Of a DNA stretch of 64,000 nucleotides, positions 1 through 8,835 are shown piece by piece. Within the stretch, counting starts at the first letter, position 1, and every line of letters starts with the position of its first letter. Source of the DNA: Corynebacterium suicordis DSM 45110 (GTDB lineage Bacteria; Actinomycetota; Actinomycetes; Mycobacteriales; Mycobacteriaceae); contig NZ_JADKMY010000003.1 of the NCBI RefSeq assembly GCF_015351405.1, forward strand, positions 248,001 to 312,000. Reading direction: 5' to 3'. The notes under the pieces are model-generated. The model was given only the letters and a program-made list of their open reading frames with translations, made no database searches and was not told where the DNA came from. The position numbers and the translations under genes were made by a program.

Positions 1-1
1 C

Positions 2-1351
2 GGCGGCGGCTCCCGCCCCAAGGACGTGGAGAAGAAGCAGTTCAAGAAGCTCGGCATGGTCGGCGCTGGCATGATGGGCGCAGCAATCGCCTATGTGGCA
101 GCCAAGTCCGGCATGGAGGTCGTGCTCAAGGACATCAAGCAGGAAGCTGCTGATAAGGGCAAGGATTACTCCGTCAAGCTGGAGGAAAAAGCTCTCTCCC
201 GTGGCAAGACCACCGAGGAGAAGTCCAAGGCTCTGCTGGAGCGCATCAAGCCTTCCGTTGACTACTCCGATCTCTCCGATTGTGACATCGTCATCGAGGC
301 CGTGTTCGAGAACACCGAGCTCAAGCACAAGGTGTGGGCTGAGATCGAGGCAGCCGTACCTAGCGATTGTGTGCTGGGTTCCAACACCTCCACGCTGCCC
401 ATCACCGAGCTGGCTGCGGGCGTTTCCCGCCCCAAGGAGTTCATCGGCATCCACTTCTTCTCCCCAGTGGACAAGATGCCTCTGGTGGAAATCATCCGTG
501 GCGATGAGACCAACGATGAGACCCTTGCCGCTGCCTTGGACTTCACCAAGCAGATCCGCAAGACCCCAATCGTGGTCAACGACTCCCGCGGTTTCTACAC
601 CTCCCGCGTGATCAGCTTCTTCCTCAACGAGGCCATGCGCATGCTGGCCGAGGGCGTGGATCCCACTGTGATCGAGGCTGCGGGTCGCCAGGCTGGCTAC
701 CCTGCTCCTCCACTGCAGCTGCAGGATGAGCTGAACCTGAAGCTGGCACGCAAGATCGGTGCCGAGACCAAGGCCGCTCAGGAAGCCGCTGGCGAGTCCG
801 TGGATGATGGCGGCGTGACCGGCATCGTCGACAAGATGCTGGACGAGTACGACCGTCCCGGCAAGCTCGAGGGCAAGGGCTTCTACGAGTATAACGAGGA
901 AGGCCGTCGCGCCGGACTGTGGCGCGGACTGTGGGACGAGATGGGCGCAGGCAAGGTCACTGTTCCCGACGCCGAAACCGCCACCTCCGGCAACCGCCTG
1001 GAGACCGCAGAGGGTGAAGGCCCAGCGTTGATCGACCTGATCGAGCGCATGCTGTTCTCTGAGGCTCTGGAGACCCAGAAGGTCGTGGATGAGGGCGTTC
1101 TCATGTCTGATGCAGACGCCAACATCGGCTCCATCATGGGCATTGGTTTCCCAGCATGGACCGGCGGCACCCGTCAGTACATCAAGAACTACGATCGCCC
1201 AGCTGCCGCGGTTCTGCCCGAGGGCAAGACCGCCGAAGCTGATGGTGGCGACTACCCCACCACGGGAGTGGCTGGCTTCGTGGCTCGCGCCGAGGAGTTG
1301 GCTGCGAAGTACGGTGAGCGCTTCACCCCACCTGCTTCCCTGAAGGGCTAA
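2..1351 (+). CDS. 3-hydroxyacyl-CoA dehydrogenase part of a FadB-type multifunctional beta-oxidation enzyme (5' end outside window)
   Basis: Oxidises 3-hydroxyacyl-CoA with NAD in fatty-acid beta-oxidation. The frame is open to the left edge, so the first codon lies outside the window; the GTG at 26 is probably internal. About 449 residues are visible. They start with a linker, then a Rossmann fold with GAGMMGAAIA near residue 25, then the conserved SNTSTLPI and HFFSPVDKMPLVE stretches, then the C-terminal helical dehydrogenase domain. In FadB/FadJ-type proteins an enoyl-CoA hydratase domain precedes this part; I infer one upstream. A stem-loop at 1390-1429 follows the stop. A stand-alone dehydrogenase is less likely because the frame has no start here. 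Confidence 0.85.
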   Translation, partial: GGGSRPKDVEKKQFKKLGMVGAGMMGAAIAYVAAKSGMEVVLKDIKQEAADKGKDYSVKLEEKALSRGKTTEEKSKALLERIKPSVDYSDLSDCDIVIEAVFENTELKHKVWAEIEAAVPSDCVLGSNTSTLPITELAAGVSRPKEFIGIHFFSPVDKMPLVEIIRGDETNDETLAAALDFTKQIRKTPIVVNDSRGFYTSRVISFFLNEAMRMLAEGVDPTVIEAAGRQAGYPAPPLQLQDELNLKLARKIGAETKAAQEAAGESVDDGGVTGIVDKMLDEYDRPGKLEGKGFYEYNEEGRRAGLWRGLWDEMGAGKVTVPDAETATSGNRLETAEGEGPALIDLIERMLFSEALETQKVVDEGVLMSDADANIGSIMGIGFPAWTGGTRQYIKNYDRPAAAVLPEGKTAEADGGDYPTTGVAGFVARAEELAAKYGERFTPPASLKG

Positions 1352-1389
1352 TCACTTGTAGCCCACTTCACCCGTGAGTGAAGTTTCCT

Positions 1390-1429
1390 GAACGCCCGCC
1401 CGTTGCATAACTGCAGCGGGCGGGCGTTC
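1390..1429 (+). terminator. Stem-loop downstream of the fadB-like gene
   Basis: A perfect 13-bp inverted repeat (1390-1402 with 1417-1429) has a 14-nt loop that can pair further through TGCA/TGCA. It lies 38 nt after the stop at 1351. There is no clear T run, so termination is likely but not certain. Confidence 0.6.
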
Positions 1430-1512
1430 CGCTAAGGTGGGCACAGTTATTTGCTCCCCATATGCGCTACCGGCCCGTCACTGGCCGGGCAGTGGAGAAA
1501 GTGTAGGCATAA

Positions 1513-2235
1513 GTGTTCGATAGCATCGTTAATTGGGTTGTCAGCCTGATGGAATTGCTCGGCGCCCCAGGTGTGGGTGCGGCCATCTTCTTGGAGACGG
1601 TCTTCCCGCCCATCCCCTCAGAGCTGGTGCTGCCTTTGGCTGGTTTCACCTCCACCCAGGGCGAGCTCAATGCCGTTGCTGCGTTCATCTGGGCCACCGC
1701 GGGTTCGGTTATCGGCGCGCTGGTCCTGTACTGGCTGGGAGCCGCGGTGGGTGCCCGCCGCCTCCGGGCGATCGCAGAGAAAATGCCGCTCACCGAGGGC
1801 GAGGATGTGGACAGGGCGATCCGCTGGTTCCACAAGTTCGGCTCATTTTCGGTGTTCACCGGCCGCCTGATCCCCGGCATCCGCAGCCTGATCTCCATCC
1901 CCGCCGGCGTGGATCGCATGCCGCTGAGCAAGTTCGTGCTGTGGACCACGCTGGGCTCTTCGCTCTGGAATGCCCTGCTGATCTGGCTCGGAGTGAGCCT
2001 GGGCGCGAACTGGCACCAGGTCACGGACTTCATCGATCAGTATTCCAGCATCATTTACGTGGTGTTGATCCTGGCCATCGTGGCCGTGGTGGCCTTCCTC
2101 GTTTACCGTTCTTATAAGCGACGCCACGAGTCCCCCGAAGAGCGCGCCGAGCGTGAGCAACGCGCTCGCGAAACCTACGCTGCGTATGAGGAAATGGATC
2201 GCAAGCACAAGAAAAACCTAGCTGAAGACAGCTAG
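1513..2235 (+). CDS. DedA-family integral membrane protein
   Basis: A 240-residue member of the DedA/SNARE-associated family, whose members are linked to lipid scrambling or transport, including undecaprenyl-phosphate recycling. The N-terminal FLETVFPPIPSE-type motif (about residues 28-39), the GRLIPGIRS motif near residue 117 and several hydrophobic segments are typical. The C-terminus is a charged cytoplasmic tail rich in Arg, Glu and Lys. The chosen start is GTG at 1513; no strong ribosome binding site is visible. The last codons and the stop lie inside a hairpin (2214-2239) that also serves the convergent gene. Which lipid it handles cannot be read from the sequence. Confidence 0.85.
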   Translation: MFDSIVNWVVSLMELLGAPGVGAAIFLETVFPPIPSELVLPLAGFTSTQGELNAVAAFIWATAGSVIGALVLYWLGAAVGARRLRAIAEKMPLTEGEDVDRAIRWFHKFGSFSVFTGRLIPGIRSLISIPAGVDRMPLSKFVLWTTLGSSLWNALLIWLGVSLGANWHQVTDFIDQYSSIIYVVLILAIVAVVAFLVYRSYKRRHESPEERAEREQRARETYAAYEEMDRKHKKNLAEDS

Positions 2236-2239
2236 GTTT
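2214..2239 (-). terminator. Bidirectional terminator overlapping the dedA stop codon
   Basis: A perfect 11-bp stem (2214-2224 with 2229-2239) has a 4-nt AAGA loop. Read on the minus strand it is followed by TTTTTC, so it is a good intrinsic terminator for the yedE-tusA gene ending at 2269. It lies inside the last codons of the convergent dedA gene. Confidence 0.7.
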
Positions 2240-2268
2240 CCTGGCGGATCTCACGGGACGGGCAGTGT

Positions 2269-3726
2269 TTAGACTGCGCCGTCCTTCTTCACCGTGATGG
2301 TCCATCCGGCATCGCCGGTGGCCTCGAAGTTGGTGACTTCGTGACCATCAACTGATGCCCAGCGAGGGATGGCATCCGTGGCTTGGGTGCAGTCGAAATC
2401 GATGACCAGCTCTTCACCGGAATCGAGGCGGGTCATTGCGTCCTTGGCTTCGATCAGCGGGAATGGGCACACTGCGCCGAGTGTGTCGAGGGCATAACGT
2501 CCCTCTCCGAGAGAGCGCAGGCCGGGGACAGACTTGGCGTCGGAAGAAGATTCGGCGGCCACAACGGGGCGCTGTGCGGTGAGCACACCGGTGCCTCCGC
2601 CCAACACGCCCTGTGGGGCTTGGGCGAAATCAACGGTGAGCTTGCTGCCACCGCGGGGGCTGGAGGGCGCTGGGGCGAGGCCAGGTTCGGAACCAGCTTC
2701 GGCGAACTCGGCTGGCTTGAGCCACAGCTTGGCTCCCACCCAGATGCCGGCGGCGATGAATGCCAGGGCCACCCAGCCTTGGTAACCGAAGAGGGAAGTC
2801 TGCACCATGCCGTTGCCCACCGTGCAGCCACCGGCCAGGGACGCACCCACGCCCATCATCAGGCCGCCGGAAACGGAACGCTTGGTTTGGGTGGCATCAG
2901 GTACGCGGACGCGGAATTCGCCGGAGGCCTTCGCGGCGATGAAGGAGCCCACCAGCAGGCCCAGGACCAGCAGGGTTCCCCAGTTCAGGCGGGAGCTATC
3001 GCCGGTGACCAGGAAACGCAGGGTGTCCGAGGTGGGAGTGGTGATGCCCAGGCCGCTGTTGCGGCCGGTGGCGGCGGACAGTGGCCAAGCAATAACTCCC
3101 AGCACGCCGATGATCACTGCGGTGGAGTAGAAGTGCCAGGGCTTTTCGGCCAAGAGGTGGGCAAGCCCGGTCTTCTTGGGCTTGAGCTGTGCCATCTTGG
3201 GCCGGGCATTTTCCTGCTGGAGGAAACGCGCGGTGAGGAAGGCCACGAAGGCGGCGAAAGGAATGGCCAGCCACCACACGGAGATGCCCAGCGAATCCTG
3301 GACCGAGGTAGATTCCAGGCTCCACGCACCCATGGCGTCGTTGAAACCGGAGAGCACGCCAGCCTTCATGGCAGCTGCAGACACCGCGTACATGACCAGG
3401 GCAATCCAGCTGCCCACCAGGCCTTCACCGGAGCGGTACCACGTGCCGGACGCGCAACCACCCGCCAGGATGATGCCCATGCCGAAGACCAGCCCGCCAA
3501 CCACGACCCCGAGTGGCGCGAAGGTATCGGCTTGCGCATCGATGACACCAGCGGTGCCCAGCGCGGCCAGACCAACCGCGTGCACCGCGATGACGATGAG
3601 CAGGGCATTGAAGCCGCGCCAAGATTTTTGGGTGAAGATGTCTCGGATCATGCCGGTGACGCAGAAGCGTCCGCGTTGCATGACAAAGCCCAAGATGACT
3701 CCGAGGCCAAGGCCAGTGAGAAGCAT
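2269..3726 (-). CDS. YeeE/YedE sulfur transporter fused to a C-terminal TusA-like domain
   Basis: A 485-residue membrane protein predicted to import thiosulfate or a related sulfur species. It has two YeeE/YedE halves. Cysteines fall at residue 22 (GRFC), residue 91 (GGCASG) and near residue 300 (GGCTVGNG), matching the essential cysteines described for thiosulfate transporter TsuA. A linker rich in Ser, Pro and Gly follows. The C-terminal ~75 residues are a TusA/SirA fold with CPFPL, whose cysteine carries persulfide in relay proteins. Fusion of channel and sulfur acceptor suggests direct hand-over of sulfur to the cytosol (inference). The start ATG is at 3726. A terminator at 2214-2239 follows. 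Confidence 0.88.
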   Translation of the reverse strand: MLLTGLGLGVILGFVMQRGRFCVTGMIRDIFTQKSWRGFNALLIVIAVHAVGLAALGTAGVIDAQADTFAPLGVVVGGLVFGMGIILAGGCASGTWYRSGEGLVGSWIALVMYAVSAAAMKAGVLSGFNDAMGAWSLESTSVQDSLGISVWWLAIPFAAFVAFLTARFLQQENARPKMAQLKPKKTGLAHLLAEKPWHFYSTAVIIGVLGVIAWPLSAATGRNSGLGITTPTSDTLRFLVTGDSSRLNWGTLLVLGLLVGSFIAAKASGEFRVRVPDATQTKRSVSGGLMMGVGASLAGGCTVGNGMVQTSLFGYQGWVALAFIAAGIWVGAKLWLKPAEFAEAGSEPGLAPAPSSPRGGSKLTVDFAQAPQGVLGGGTGVLTAQRPVVAAESSSDAKSVPGLRSLGEGRYALDTLGAVCPFPLIEAKDAMTRLDSGEELVIDFDCTQATDAIPRWASVDGHEVTNFEATGDAGWTITVKKDGAV

Positions 3727-3780
3727 GGAATTCCTTCAAGAAACGTCTGAGGGGTCTGCGTGTGCAGACCTGTGTCAATT

Positions 3781-3823
3781 ACTAGACATGTCACGTTAGT
3801 GCGAACATACCGATCTGTCTAGT
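3781..3823. promoter_or_regulatory. Inverted repeat upstream of yedE-tusA, possible operator
   Basis: ACTAGACA at 3781-3788 is repeated inverted as TGTCTAGT at 3816-3823 with a 27-nt spacer, 55-97 nt upstream of the yedE-tusA start. The position suits control of that gene. No regulator is identified. Confidence 0.35.
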
Positions 3824-3861
3824 AGCTGGCTGTGCCCCGAATGTACTGCCCCGCTGTCTTG

Positions 3862-3906
3862 CCCGCTCCCCTCCCCCGCTCCCCTCCCCCGCTCCGCTCC
3901 CCCGCT
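3862..3906. repeat. CT-rich 13-bp tandem repeat
   Basis: Two identical 13-bp units CCCGCTCCCCTCC (3862-3874, 3875-3887) are followed by a degenerate third unit and the start of a fourth. They lie between the yedE-tusA promoter region and the pck terminator. It looks like a simple-sequence expansion; no function is apparent. Confidence 0.6.
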
Positions 3907-3926
3907 GCATCGCTCCAGACAGCACA

Positions 3927-3966
3927 AAGCCGGTGCGACTCGCACAATCGCGATTCACACCGGCTT
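3927..3966 (-). terminator. Terminator downstream of pck
   Basis: AAGCCGGTG at 3927-3935 pairs with CACCGGCTT at 3958-3966. On the minus strand the hairpin follows the pck stop (4013) and is trailed by TTTGTG. Confidence 0.6.
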
Positions 3967-4012
3967 ATCTTCGGGTTCTCTATGCAGAAAACCCGCAGCT
4001 AGCAGCTAGTTC

Positions 4013-5836
4013 CTAAGAAGTAGCCTTCTCCACTCGCTCCTTGAGAGCGTGGAATTCATCCCACACCTCGGAAGGAACCTTGGGGCCCATGAACTTGAGC
4101 CACTCTTCGTTATCCGCCAGATCGCGCTCCCAATCCTCTGGGTTGACGGACAGCGCTTCGCGGATGTCTTCTTCGGTCTCGCTCAGGCCATCGGTTTCCA
4201 GATCCTCGAAGCGCGCGGTGTTACCCACCACGGTCTCCTCGGCATCCACGCGACCTTCGATGCGGTCGATGACCCACTTGAGCACGCGGGAGTTCTCACC
4301 GAATCCTGGCCAGAGGAAGCGGCCATCTTCGCCACGGCGGAACCAGTTCACGAGGAAGACGTCCGGCATGTTCTCGCCGCCCTTCTTGCCCATGTCGATC
4401 CAGTGCTGCAGGTAATCGCCCACGTTGTAGCCGATGAATGGCAGCATCGCCATTGGATCGTGGCGCAGGGAGCCCACGGCAGCTTCCGCGTTCGCAGCGG
4501 TCTGACCGGAAGCCAGGGTGGCGCCGATGAACGTGGCGTGATTCCAGTCGCGTGCCTGGGTCACCAGCGGAACGGTGTCTGGGCGTCGGCCACCAAAGAG
4601 GATGGCGGACACGGGAACACCCTTGGGGTCGTTGAATTCTTCCGCAGCCGTTGGGCACTGCGCGATGGGCACGCAGTAACGGGAGTTCGGGTGGGCGGCG
4701 TTTTCGCCGGAATCAGGGGTCCACTCGTTGCCCAGCCAGTCGGTGAGGTGCTCTGGACGGCCTTCCAGGCCTTCCCACCAGACGGAGCCTTCGTCGGTCT
4801 GGCCGACGTTGGTGTAGAGGGTGTTGCCTGGCTCCACGGTCTTCATGGCAACCGGGTTGGAGGAGTAGTTGGTGCCTGGAGCCACGCCGAAGAATCCATT
4901 TTCTGGGTTCACGGCGTAAAGGCGGCCATCTTCGCCGAAGCGCAGCCATGCGATGTCATCGCCCACAACCTCGGCACGCCAACCGGGGATGGTTGGCTGA
5001 ATCATGGCCAGGTTGGTCTTGCCACAGGCGGAAGGGAATGCCGCACAGATGTAGTAGGCCTTGTCCTCAGGGGAGATCAGCTTGAGGATGAGCATGTGCT
5101 CAGCCATCCAGCCCTCTTCGCGAGCCATGGCGGAGGCGATGCGCAGCGCGTAGCACTTCTTGGCCAGGATGGCGTTCCCGCCGTAGCCGGAGCCGAAGGA
5201 CCAGATTTCACGGTCATCCGGGAAGTGGGCGATGTACTTGGTGTCATTGCATGGCCATGCCACGTCCTGCTCGCCCTCTTCCAGAGGTGCGCCCACGGAG
5301 TGCCAGCCCTTGACGTATTCGCCGTTGTCGCCGATCTTGTCCAGCGCTTCCTTGCCCATGCGGGTCATGATGCGCATGGACATCACCACGTAAGCGGAGT
5401 CCGTGATTTCCACACCCAGCTTGGGGTTTTCATCATCGATGGGACCCATGCAGAAAGGCACCACGTACATGGTGCGGCCGCGCATTGCGCCGGAGAAGTG
5501 CTCCAGGATCTCATCGCGCATCTTCTGTGGCTCTACCCAGTTGTTCGTGGGGCCAGCATCCTCTTCCTTCTGCGAACAGATGAAGGTGCGGGATTCCACG
5601 CGTGCCACGTCAGCTGGGTTAGAGCGGCCCAGGTAGGAGTTAGGCTGCTTTTCCTCATCCAACTTCACGAGGGTGCCGGCTTCTACGAGCTCGGCGGCCA
5701 GACGGTCCCATTCTTCGTCAGATCCATCGCAAAACTGCACTGCGTCCGGCTGGAAAAGCTCAACGCTCTTCTCGATCCACTCCAGCATTTCCTTGTGGTT
5801 GGTTGGCGCCTCGCCGACAAGTCCACGAATGGTCAT
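4013..5836 (-). CDS. pckG: Phosphoenolpyruvate carboxykinase (GTP)
   Basis: Converts oxaloacetate and GTP to phosphoenolpyruvate, GDP and CO2, the gluconeogenic branch point. The 607-residue protein has the GTP-PEPCK signatures: [12 protein letters not shown] (P-loop with the reactive cysteine), GDDIAWLRF (metal site), and [12 protein letters not shown]. The start ATG at 5836 gives MTIRGLVGE and is preceded by GGGAGAT. A longer in-frame reading to 6133 is rejected because it runs through the upstream region and the end of the neighbouring gene. Length matches the roughly 610 residues of the C. glutamicum enzyme. Confidence 0.97.
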   Translation of the reverse strand: MTIRGLVGEAPTNHKEMLEWIEKSVELFQPDAVQFCDGSDEEWDRLAAELVEAGTLVKLDEEKQPNSYLGRSNPADVARVESRTFICSQKEEDAGPTNNWVEPQKMRDEILEHFSGAMRGRTMYVVPFCMGPIDDENPKLGVEITDSAYVVMSMRIMTRMGKEALDKIGDNGEYVKGWHSVGAPLEEGEQDVAWPCNDTKYIAHFPDDREIWSFGSGYGGNAILAKKCYALRIASAMAREEGWMAEHMLILKLISPEDKAYYICAAFPSACGKTNLAMIQPTIPGWRAEVVGDDIAWLRFGEDGRLYAVNPENGFFGVAPGTNYSSNPVAMKTVEPGNTLYTNVGQTDEGSVWWEGLEGRPEHLTDWLGNEWTPDSGENAAHPNSRYCVPIAQCPTAAEEFNDPKGVPVSAILFGGRRPDTVPLVTQARDWNHATFIGATLASGQTAANAEAAVGSLRHDPMAMLPFIGYNVGDYLQHWIDMGKKGGENMPDVFLVNWFRRGEDGRFLWPGFGENSRVLKWVIDRIEGRVDAEETVVGNTARFEDLETDGLSETEEDIREALSVNPEDWERDLADNEEWLKFMGPKVPSEVWDEFHALKERVEKATS

Positions 5837-5942
5837 CGAATATCTCCCTCTGGTTGGATACTGTCTCAATACCCAGAATAACTTTGCGGGGCTACACATT
5901 GAGAATACTGTGAGCCCAAGCACTGAGACTTTTCCATACAGC
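5837..5942 (-). promoter_or_regulatory. pck upstream region
   Basis: This 106-nt AT-richer gap precedes pck on the minus strand. It holds the ribosome binding site GGGAGAT and two copies of an ATTGAGA-containing motif near 5869 and 5905. In corynebacteria pck is controlled by carbon source. No regulator can be assigned from this sequence. Confidence 0.4.
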
Positions 5943-6332
5943 CTAGCCCCATTCCCCCCGTTCAACACATATCCACCGATCCTGACGCCACGTATCATCC
6001 CCGATATCGGGGGACTTCGGGGGTAAGCCAGCGGGTGTATTATCGCCTTCACCAGCATCTTCTTGCCATCGCCACGCAGACCACTGCCCATCGAATGTGA
6101 CATTGGAGACGTAATCGATGCGCCCGTCCCCATCCGTGTCCGCGAGGATGCTCATGCCCTCCTCATCGGTGAACGTGGCGGATTCCTCATCCTCCAAGGC
6201 CGGGACCAGATAATCCGTCCCGCGCAGTTCCATGAGCAGGCCCTGGCCCGCACCGGGCACAGCATCACCCGGGTCTACCAGCGGAGAAATGGGATTGAGC
6301 TGGGCTGGGGCGGCGTCGAGATCAAAGAACAT
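5943..6332 (-). CDS. Small conserved protein with an EF-hand-like loop, unknown function
   Basis: A 129-residue acidic protein without signal peptide or membrane segment. Its middle carries DTDGDGRID, which resembles a calcium-binding loop of the EF-hand/dockerin type, followed by aromatic residues that look like a beta-rich repeat domain. Its ATG at 6332 overlaps the TAA of the upstream gene as TAATG, so the two are probably translationally coupled. Similar actinobacterial proteins are grouped under DUF names; I am not certain which. A role with the upstream membrane protein is inferred from the coupling only. Confidence 0.75.
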   Translation of the reverse strand: MFFDLDAAPAQLNPISPLVDPGDAVPGAGQGLLMELRGTDYLVPALEDEESATFTDEEGMSILADTDGDGRIDYVSNVTFDGQWSAWRWQEDAGEGDNTPAGLPPKSPDIGDDTWRQDRWICVERGEWG

Positions 6333-7189
6333 TACCGACCACCCACCGCATCGGCCACGCGGGGAATCTGCACCCGAGTCAGCACATCCGTGGTGATCTC
6401 CACCCACTTTTCCCGCCACAACGCCGCCTGGCGAACACTCCGCGCCTGCCGCTCGGCCGAGCGCACCATCCACACGCGCACCGCCGCACCCAACAACGCC
6501 AGCAGGAGACCCGCGGCCACTCCCCACCACGGCTGGCCGAGCATCCGGCCGAACGCAAAGCCCACCGCCAGGCCACCGAACACTCCCGCGCCCAGGGCCA
6601 GGAGCTGCGGCATACGGCTCTCCACGTCCGCGCTCTTGGCCTCCCCCACCTGCTCCGGAATGCTCGGGCAGGCCACGCCTTGGCGCAACACCGCCAACCG
6701 CAGGCGCTGCACAAAGGCCTGATGAGCACTGGCTGCATCCGGGTGCTCGTTGATTATTTCCGACGCCACCCGGTTCATCTCCAACTTCACAGCCACCCGA
6801 ACCCGCTCGGTCCTCTCCAGGTCAGCCCGGCGCGCATCCGCCTCCCAGCGTTGTTTGTTCAAGGCGATGGCATCCACCGCATCCTGCACATCCGCCACGC
6901 GCGTGCAGTGGTACACGCCGGGTTGCTGCGGCCATGCCTTCTCGTACGCAGCCTTCTCCTGCACCGACTTCTCCAGTTTTGCTGGGCGGTAAAGCACCAC
7001 GGCTCCCATTGCCTGGGAAATGGCATCCACCACCCGTTGATCCTCTGGTGTCCACGAACCCACCACTGCCACCACGCCGTCCAGATCCTCCCCCGGACCT
7101 GCACCCACGATGGCTTTGCAACGAGTCAATTGGCTGGCCACCGCATGCGTATGCTGCTGATCCGGCCCAATAACTGCGATCTTCTTCAC
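6332..7189 (-). CDS. Unknown protein: Rossmann-like N-terminus, helical middle, two membrane segments
   Basis: I do not recognise the family. The 285-residue product starts at GTG 7189, preceded by GGGGAG five bases upstream. The N-terminus (KKIAVIGPD) and roughly 75 following residues look like a small alternating alpha/beta domain. Residues ~115-190 are charged, probably helical or coiled-coil. Two hydrophobic stretches follow at about 207-228 and 230-250, then a basic tail. It is coupled to the EF-hand-like gene downstream and faces trmB across a short gap. The open frame continues to 8032 antisense to trmB, but that part is a shadow. Confidence 0.75.
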   Translation of the reverse strand: MKKIAVIGPDQQHTHAVASQLTRCKAIVGAGPGEDLDGVVAVVGSWTPEDQRVVDAISQAMGAVVLYRPAKLEKSVQEKAAYEKAWPQQPGVYHCTRVADVQDAVDAIALNKQRWEADARRADLERTERVRVAVKLEMNRVASEIINEHPDAASAHQAFVQRLRLAVLRQGVACPSIPEQVGEAKSADVESRMPQLLALGAGVFGGLAVGFAFGRMLGQPWWGVAAGLLLALLGAAVRVWMVRSAERQARSVRQAALWREKWVEITTDVLTRVQIPRVADAVGGR

Positions 7190-7234
7190 GTGCGCTCCCC
7201 CTAAATAGACCCGCAATCTGTAACAATAAACGGG

Positions 7235-8065
7235 ATGAACGATTCCGATAACGCCCCAGCAGAACAGTCCGTAACTAAGCCGAGCGCTGCGAATCCGCAC
7301 ACGGAAAATCCTGATGCCAGTGCCGTTGGCGCGGCCCCCCAAGGTCGCCCACCACAGACTGAGTTTAACGATGGCCGAGACTATCCGCGACTGGGCAGCT
7401 TCAGTTTCCGTCGCGGCACGCTCACCGAGAACCAATCCGCGTTGTGGGATGAGCACTGGCCATCCCGGGGAAAGGTGCTCTCTGACGAGGTCATCGACCT
7501 GGATGAGTGGTTTGGCCGACAGGCTCCCAACGGCACCATCGTGGAGGTCGGATCCGGCACGGGCACGTCTACTGCAGCGATGGCCCCGCTGGAAAAAGAC
7601 ACGAACATCGTGGCGGTGGAGATCTACCGCCCGGGCCTGGCCAAGCTGTTGGGCGCCTCGATCCGCGGGGAGATCGATAACATCCGCCTCATCCGCGGTG
7701 ATGGAGTGGAAGTGCTCCAGCGCATGTTCGCCCCGAATTCCCTGGCCGGGGTGCGCATCTTCTTCCCCGATCCATGGCCCAAGGCCCGCCATAACAAGCG
7801 TCGCATCATTCAAACGGGCACGCTGCACCTCATCGCCGAGCGCCTCCAGCCCGGCGGCATCCTGCACGTGGCCACAGATCACGCGGATTATGCGGAGTGG
7901 ATCGATGAGCTGGTAGACACCGAGCCGATGCTGGAATACCTGGGATGGCCGGAGGATCAATCCGAGATTCCCGTGCTGACCAACCGCCAGATCATCACCA
8001 AGTTCGAGGGCAAAGGTCTGGAGAAGGACCACTTGATTAAGGAATACCTATGGCGGAAGCGATGA
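7235..8065 (+). CDS. trmB: tRNA (guanine-N7-)-methyltransferase
   Basis: Methylates G46 in the variable loop of tRNAs using S-adenosylmethionine. The 276-residue protein has a ~50-residue disordered N-terminus. A class I methyltransferase core follows: [15 protein letters not shown] (SAM site, near residue 105) and [14 protein letters not shown] (near residue 178), which is diagnostic for TrmB. The 3' end overlaps the NYN-domain gene by 16 bases, so they are likely co-transcribed. The ATG at 7235 has only a weak ribosome binding site. Confidence 0.93.
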   Translation: MNDSDNAPAEQSVTKPSAANPHTENPDASAVGAAPQGRPPQTEFNDGRDYPRLGSFSFRRGTLTENQSALWDEHWPSRGKVLSDEVIDLDEWFGRQAPNGTIVEVGSGTGTSTAAMAPLEKDTNIVAVEIYRPGLAKLLGASIRGEIDNIRLIRGDGVEVLQRMFAPNSLAGVRIFFPDPWPKARHNKRRIIQTGTLHLIAERLQPGGILHVATDHADYAEWIDELVDTEPMLEYLGWPEDQSEIPVLTNRQIITKFEGKGLEKDHLIKEYLWRKR

Positions 8066-8721
8066 ACGAGCCCGGGGATTTTCCCCACCTCCTCGGCTCT
8101 GCCACGCAGCCTGACCCCTGCCTGCTGCTGGTGTGGGACGCGCCAAACATGGACATGGGCCTGGGCTCCATCCTGGGTAACCGCCCCACCGCGCCTTACC
8201 GTCCGCGATTCGACGCCGTGGGCCGCTGGCTCATCGAGCTCTCCCGCGAGATGGAAGCGGAGTTCGGCAGTGCCGTGACCCCCGAGGCGACCGTCTTTAC
8301 CAACGTGGTGCCCGGCAGCGCGGATCTGATTCGCCCATGGGTGGATGCCCTGCGCAACGTGGGTTTTGCGGTGTTCGCCAAGCCCAAGTTGGACGAAGAA
8401 ACCGATGTTGATGAAGACATGGTGGCCCATATTCGTCGACGCCATACTGAAGGCGTTCTGGACGGAGTAATCGTTGCCAGCGCTGACGGGCGAAACTTCA
8501 AAGAGCTGCTGGAAGAACTGGCAGAAGACATACCCGTGACCGTGATTGGTTTCCAGGAACAAGCGCACTGGGCGGTAGATTCTGCGGTAATCGACTTCGT
8601 GGATCTCGAGGAAATCGAGGGAGTCTTCCGTGAACCACTGCCTCGCGTGAGCTTGGAGGCTCTGCCGGATATGGGCGCCTGGTTGCAACCATTCCGATCC
8701 CTCATGACCTTATTGGATTAA
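8050..8721 (+). CDS. NYN-domain (PIN-like) putative RNase
   Basis: A 223-residue NYN-family protein, a PIN-like nuclease fold thought to act on RNA. Acidic positions expected at the metal site are visible: LVWDAPNMD near the N-terminus, ETDVDEDMV in the middle and [10 protein letters not shown] further on. It starts inside the end of trmB, in another frame, suggesting coupling and perhaps a shared role in tRNA processing or decay (inference). A hairpin spanning the stop codon (8712-8758) probably ends the transcript before the MmpL gene. Confidence 0.85.
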   Translation: MAEAMNEPGDFPHLLGSATQPDPCLLLVWDAPNMDMGLGSILGNRPTAPYRPRFDAVGRWLIELSREMEAEFGSAVTPEATVFTNVVPGSADLIRPWVDALRNVGFAVFAKPKLDEETDVDEDMVAHIRRRHTEGVLDGVIVASADGRNFKELLEELAEDIPVTVIGFQEQAHWAVDSAVIDFVDLEEIEGVFREPLPRVSLEALPDMGAWLQPFRSLMTLLD

Positions 8722-8758
8722 TTGTTCATTCAATGTGATTCCATTAACGTAATCCAAT
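8712..8758 (+). terminator. Stem-loop over the NYN stop codon
   Basis: ATTGGATTA (8712-8720) pairs with TAATCCAAT (8750-8758), with an inner ATTG/CAAT pairing. It is followed by TGATTTGTTTTA. It separates the trmB-NYN transcript from the MmpL operon. Confidence 0.5.
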
Positions 8759-8835
8759 TGATTTGTTTTACCCGTTTCACCTGTTCTACTCGGTCCATCA
8801 AGACCACCCAGATCACTCGCTAAGGAGACCGCCGG

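Noticed and set aside
3862..3906. CT-rich repeats considered as a CRISPR array
   Set aside because: Units are only 13 bp with no spacers between them, and no cas genes are present.
4049..5881. 610-residue plus-strand reading frame over pck
   Set aside because: Antisense shadow of PEP carboxykinase; composition is typical of the complement of a GC-rich gene.
7190..8032. N-terminal extension of the unknown membrane protein to 8032
   Set aside because: The extra part is antisense to trmB, and a GTG start with a good ribosome binding site exists at 7189.
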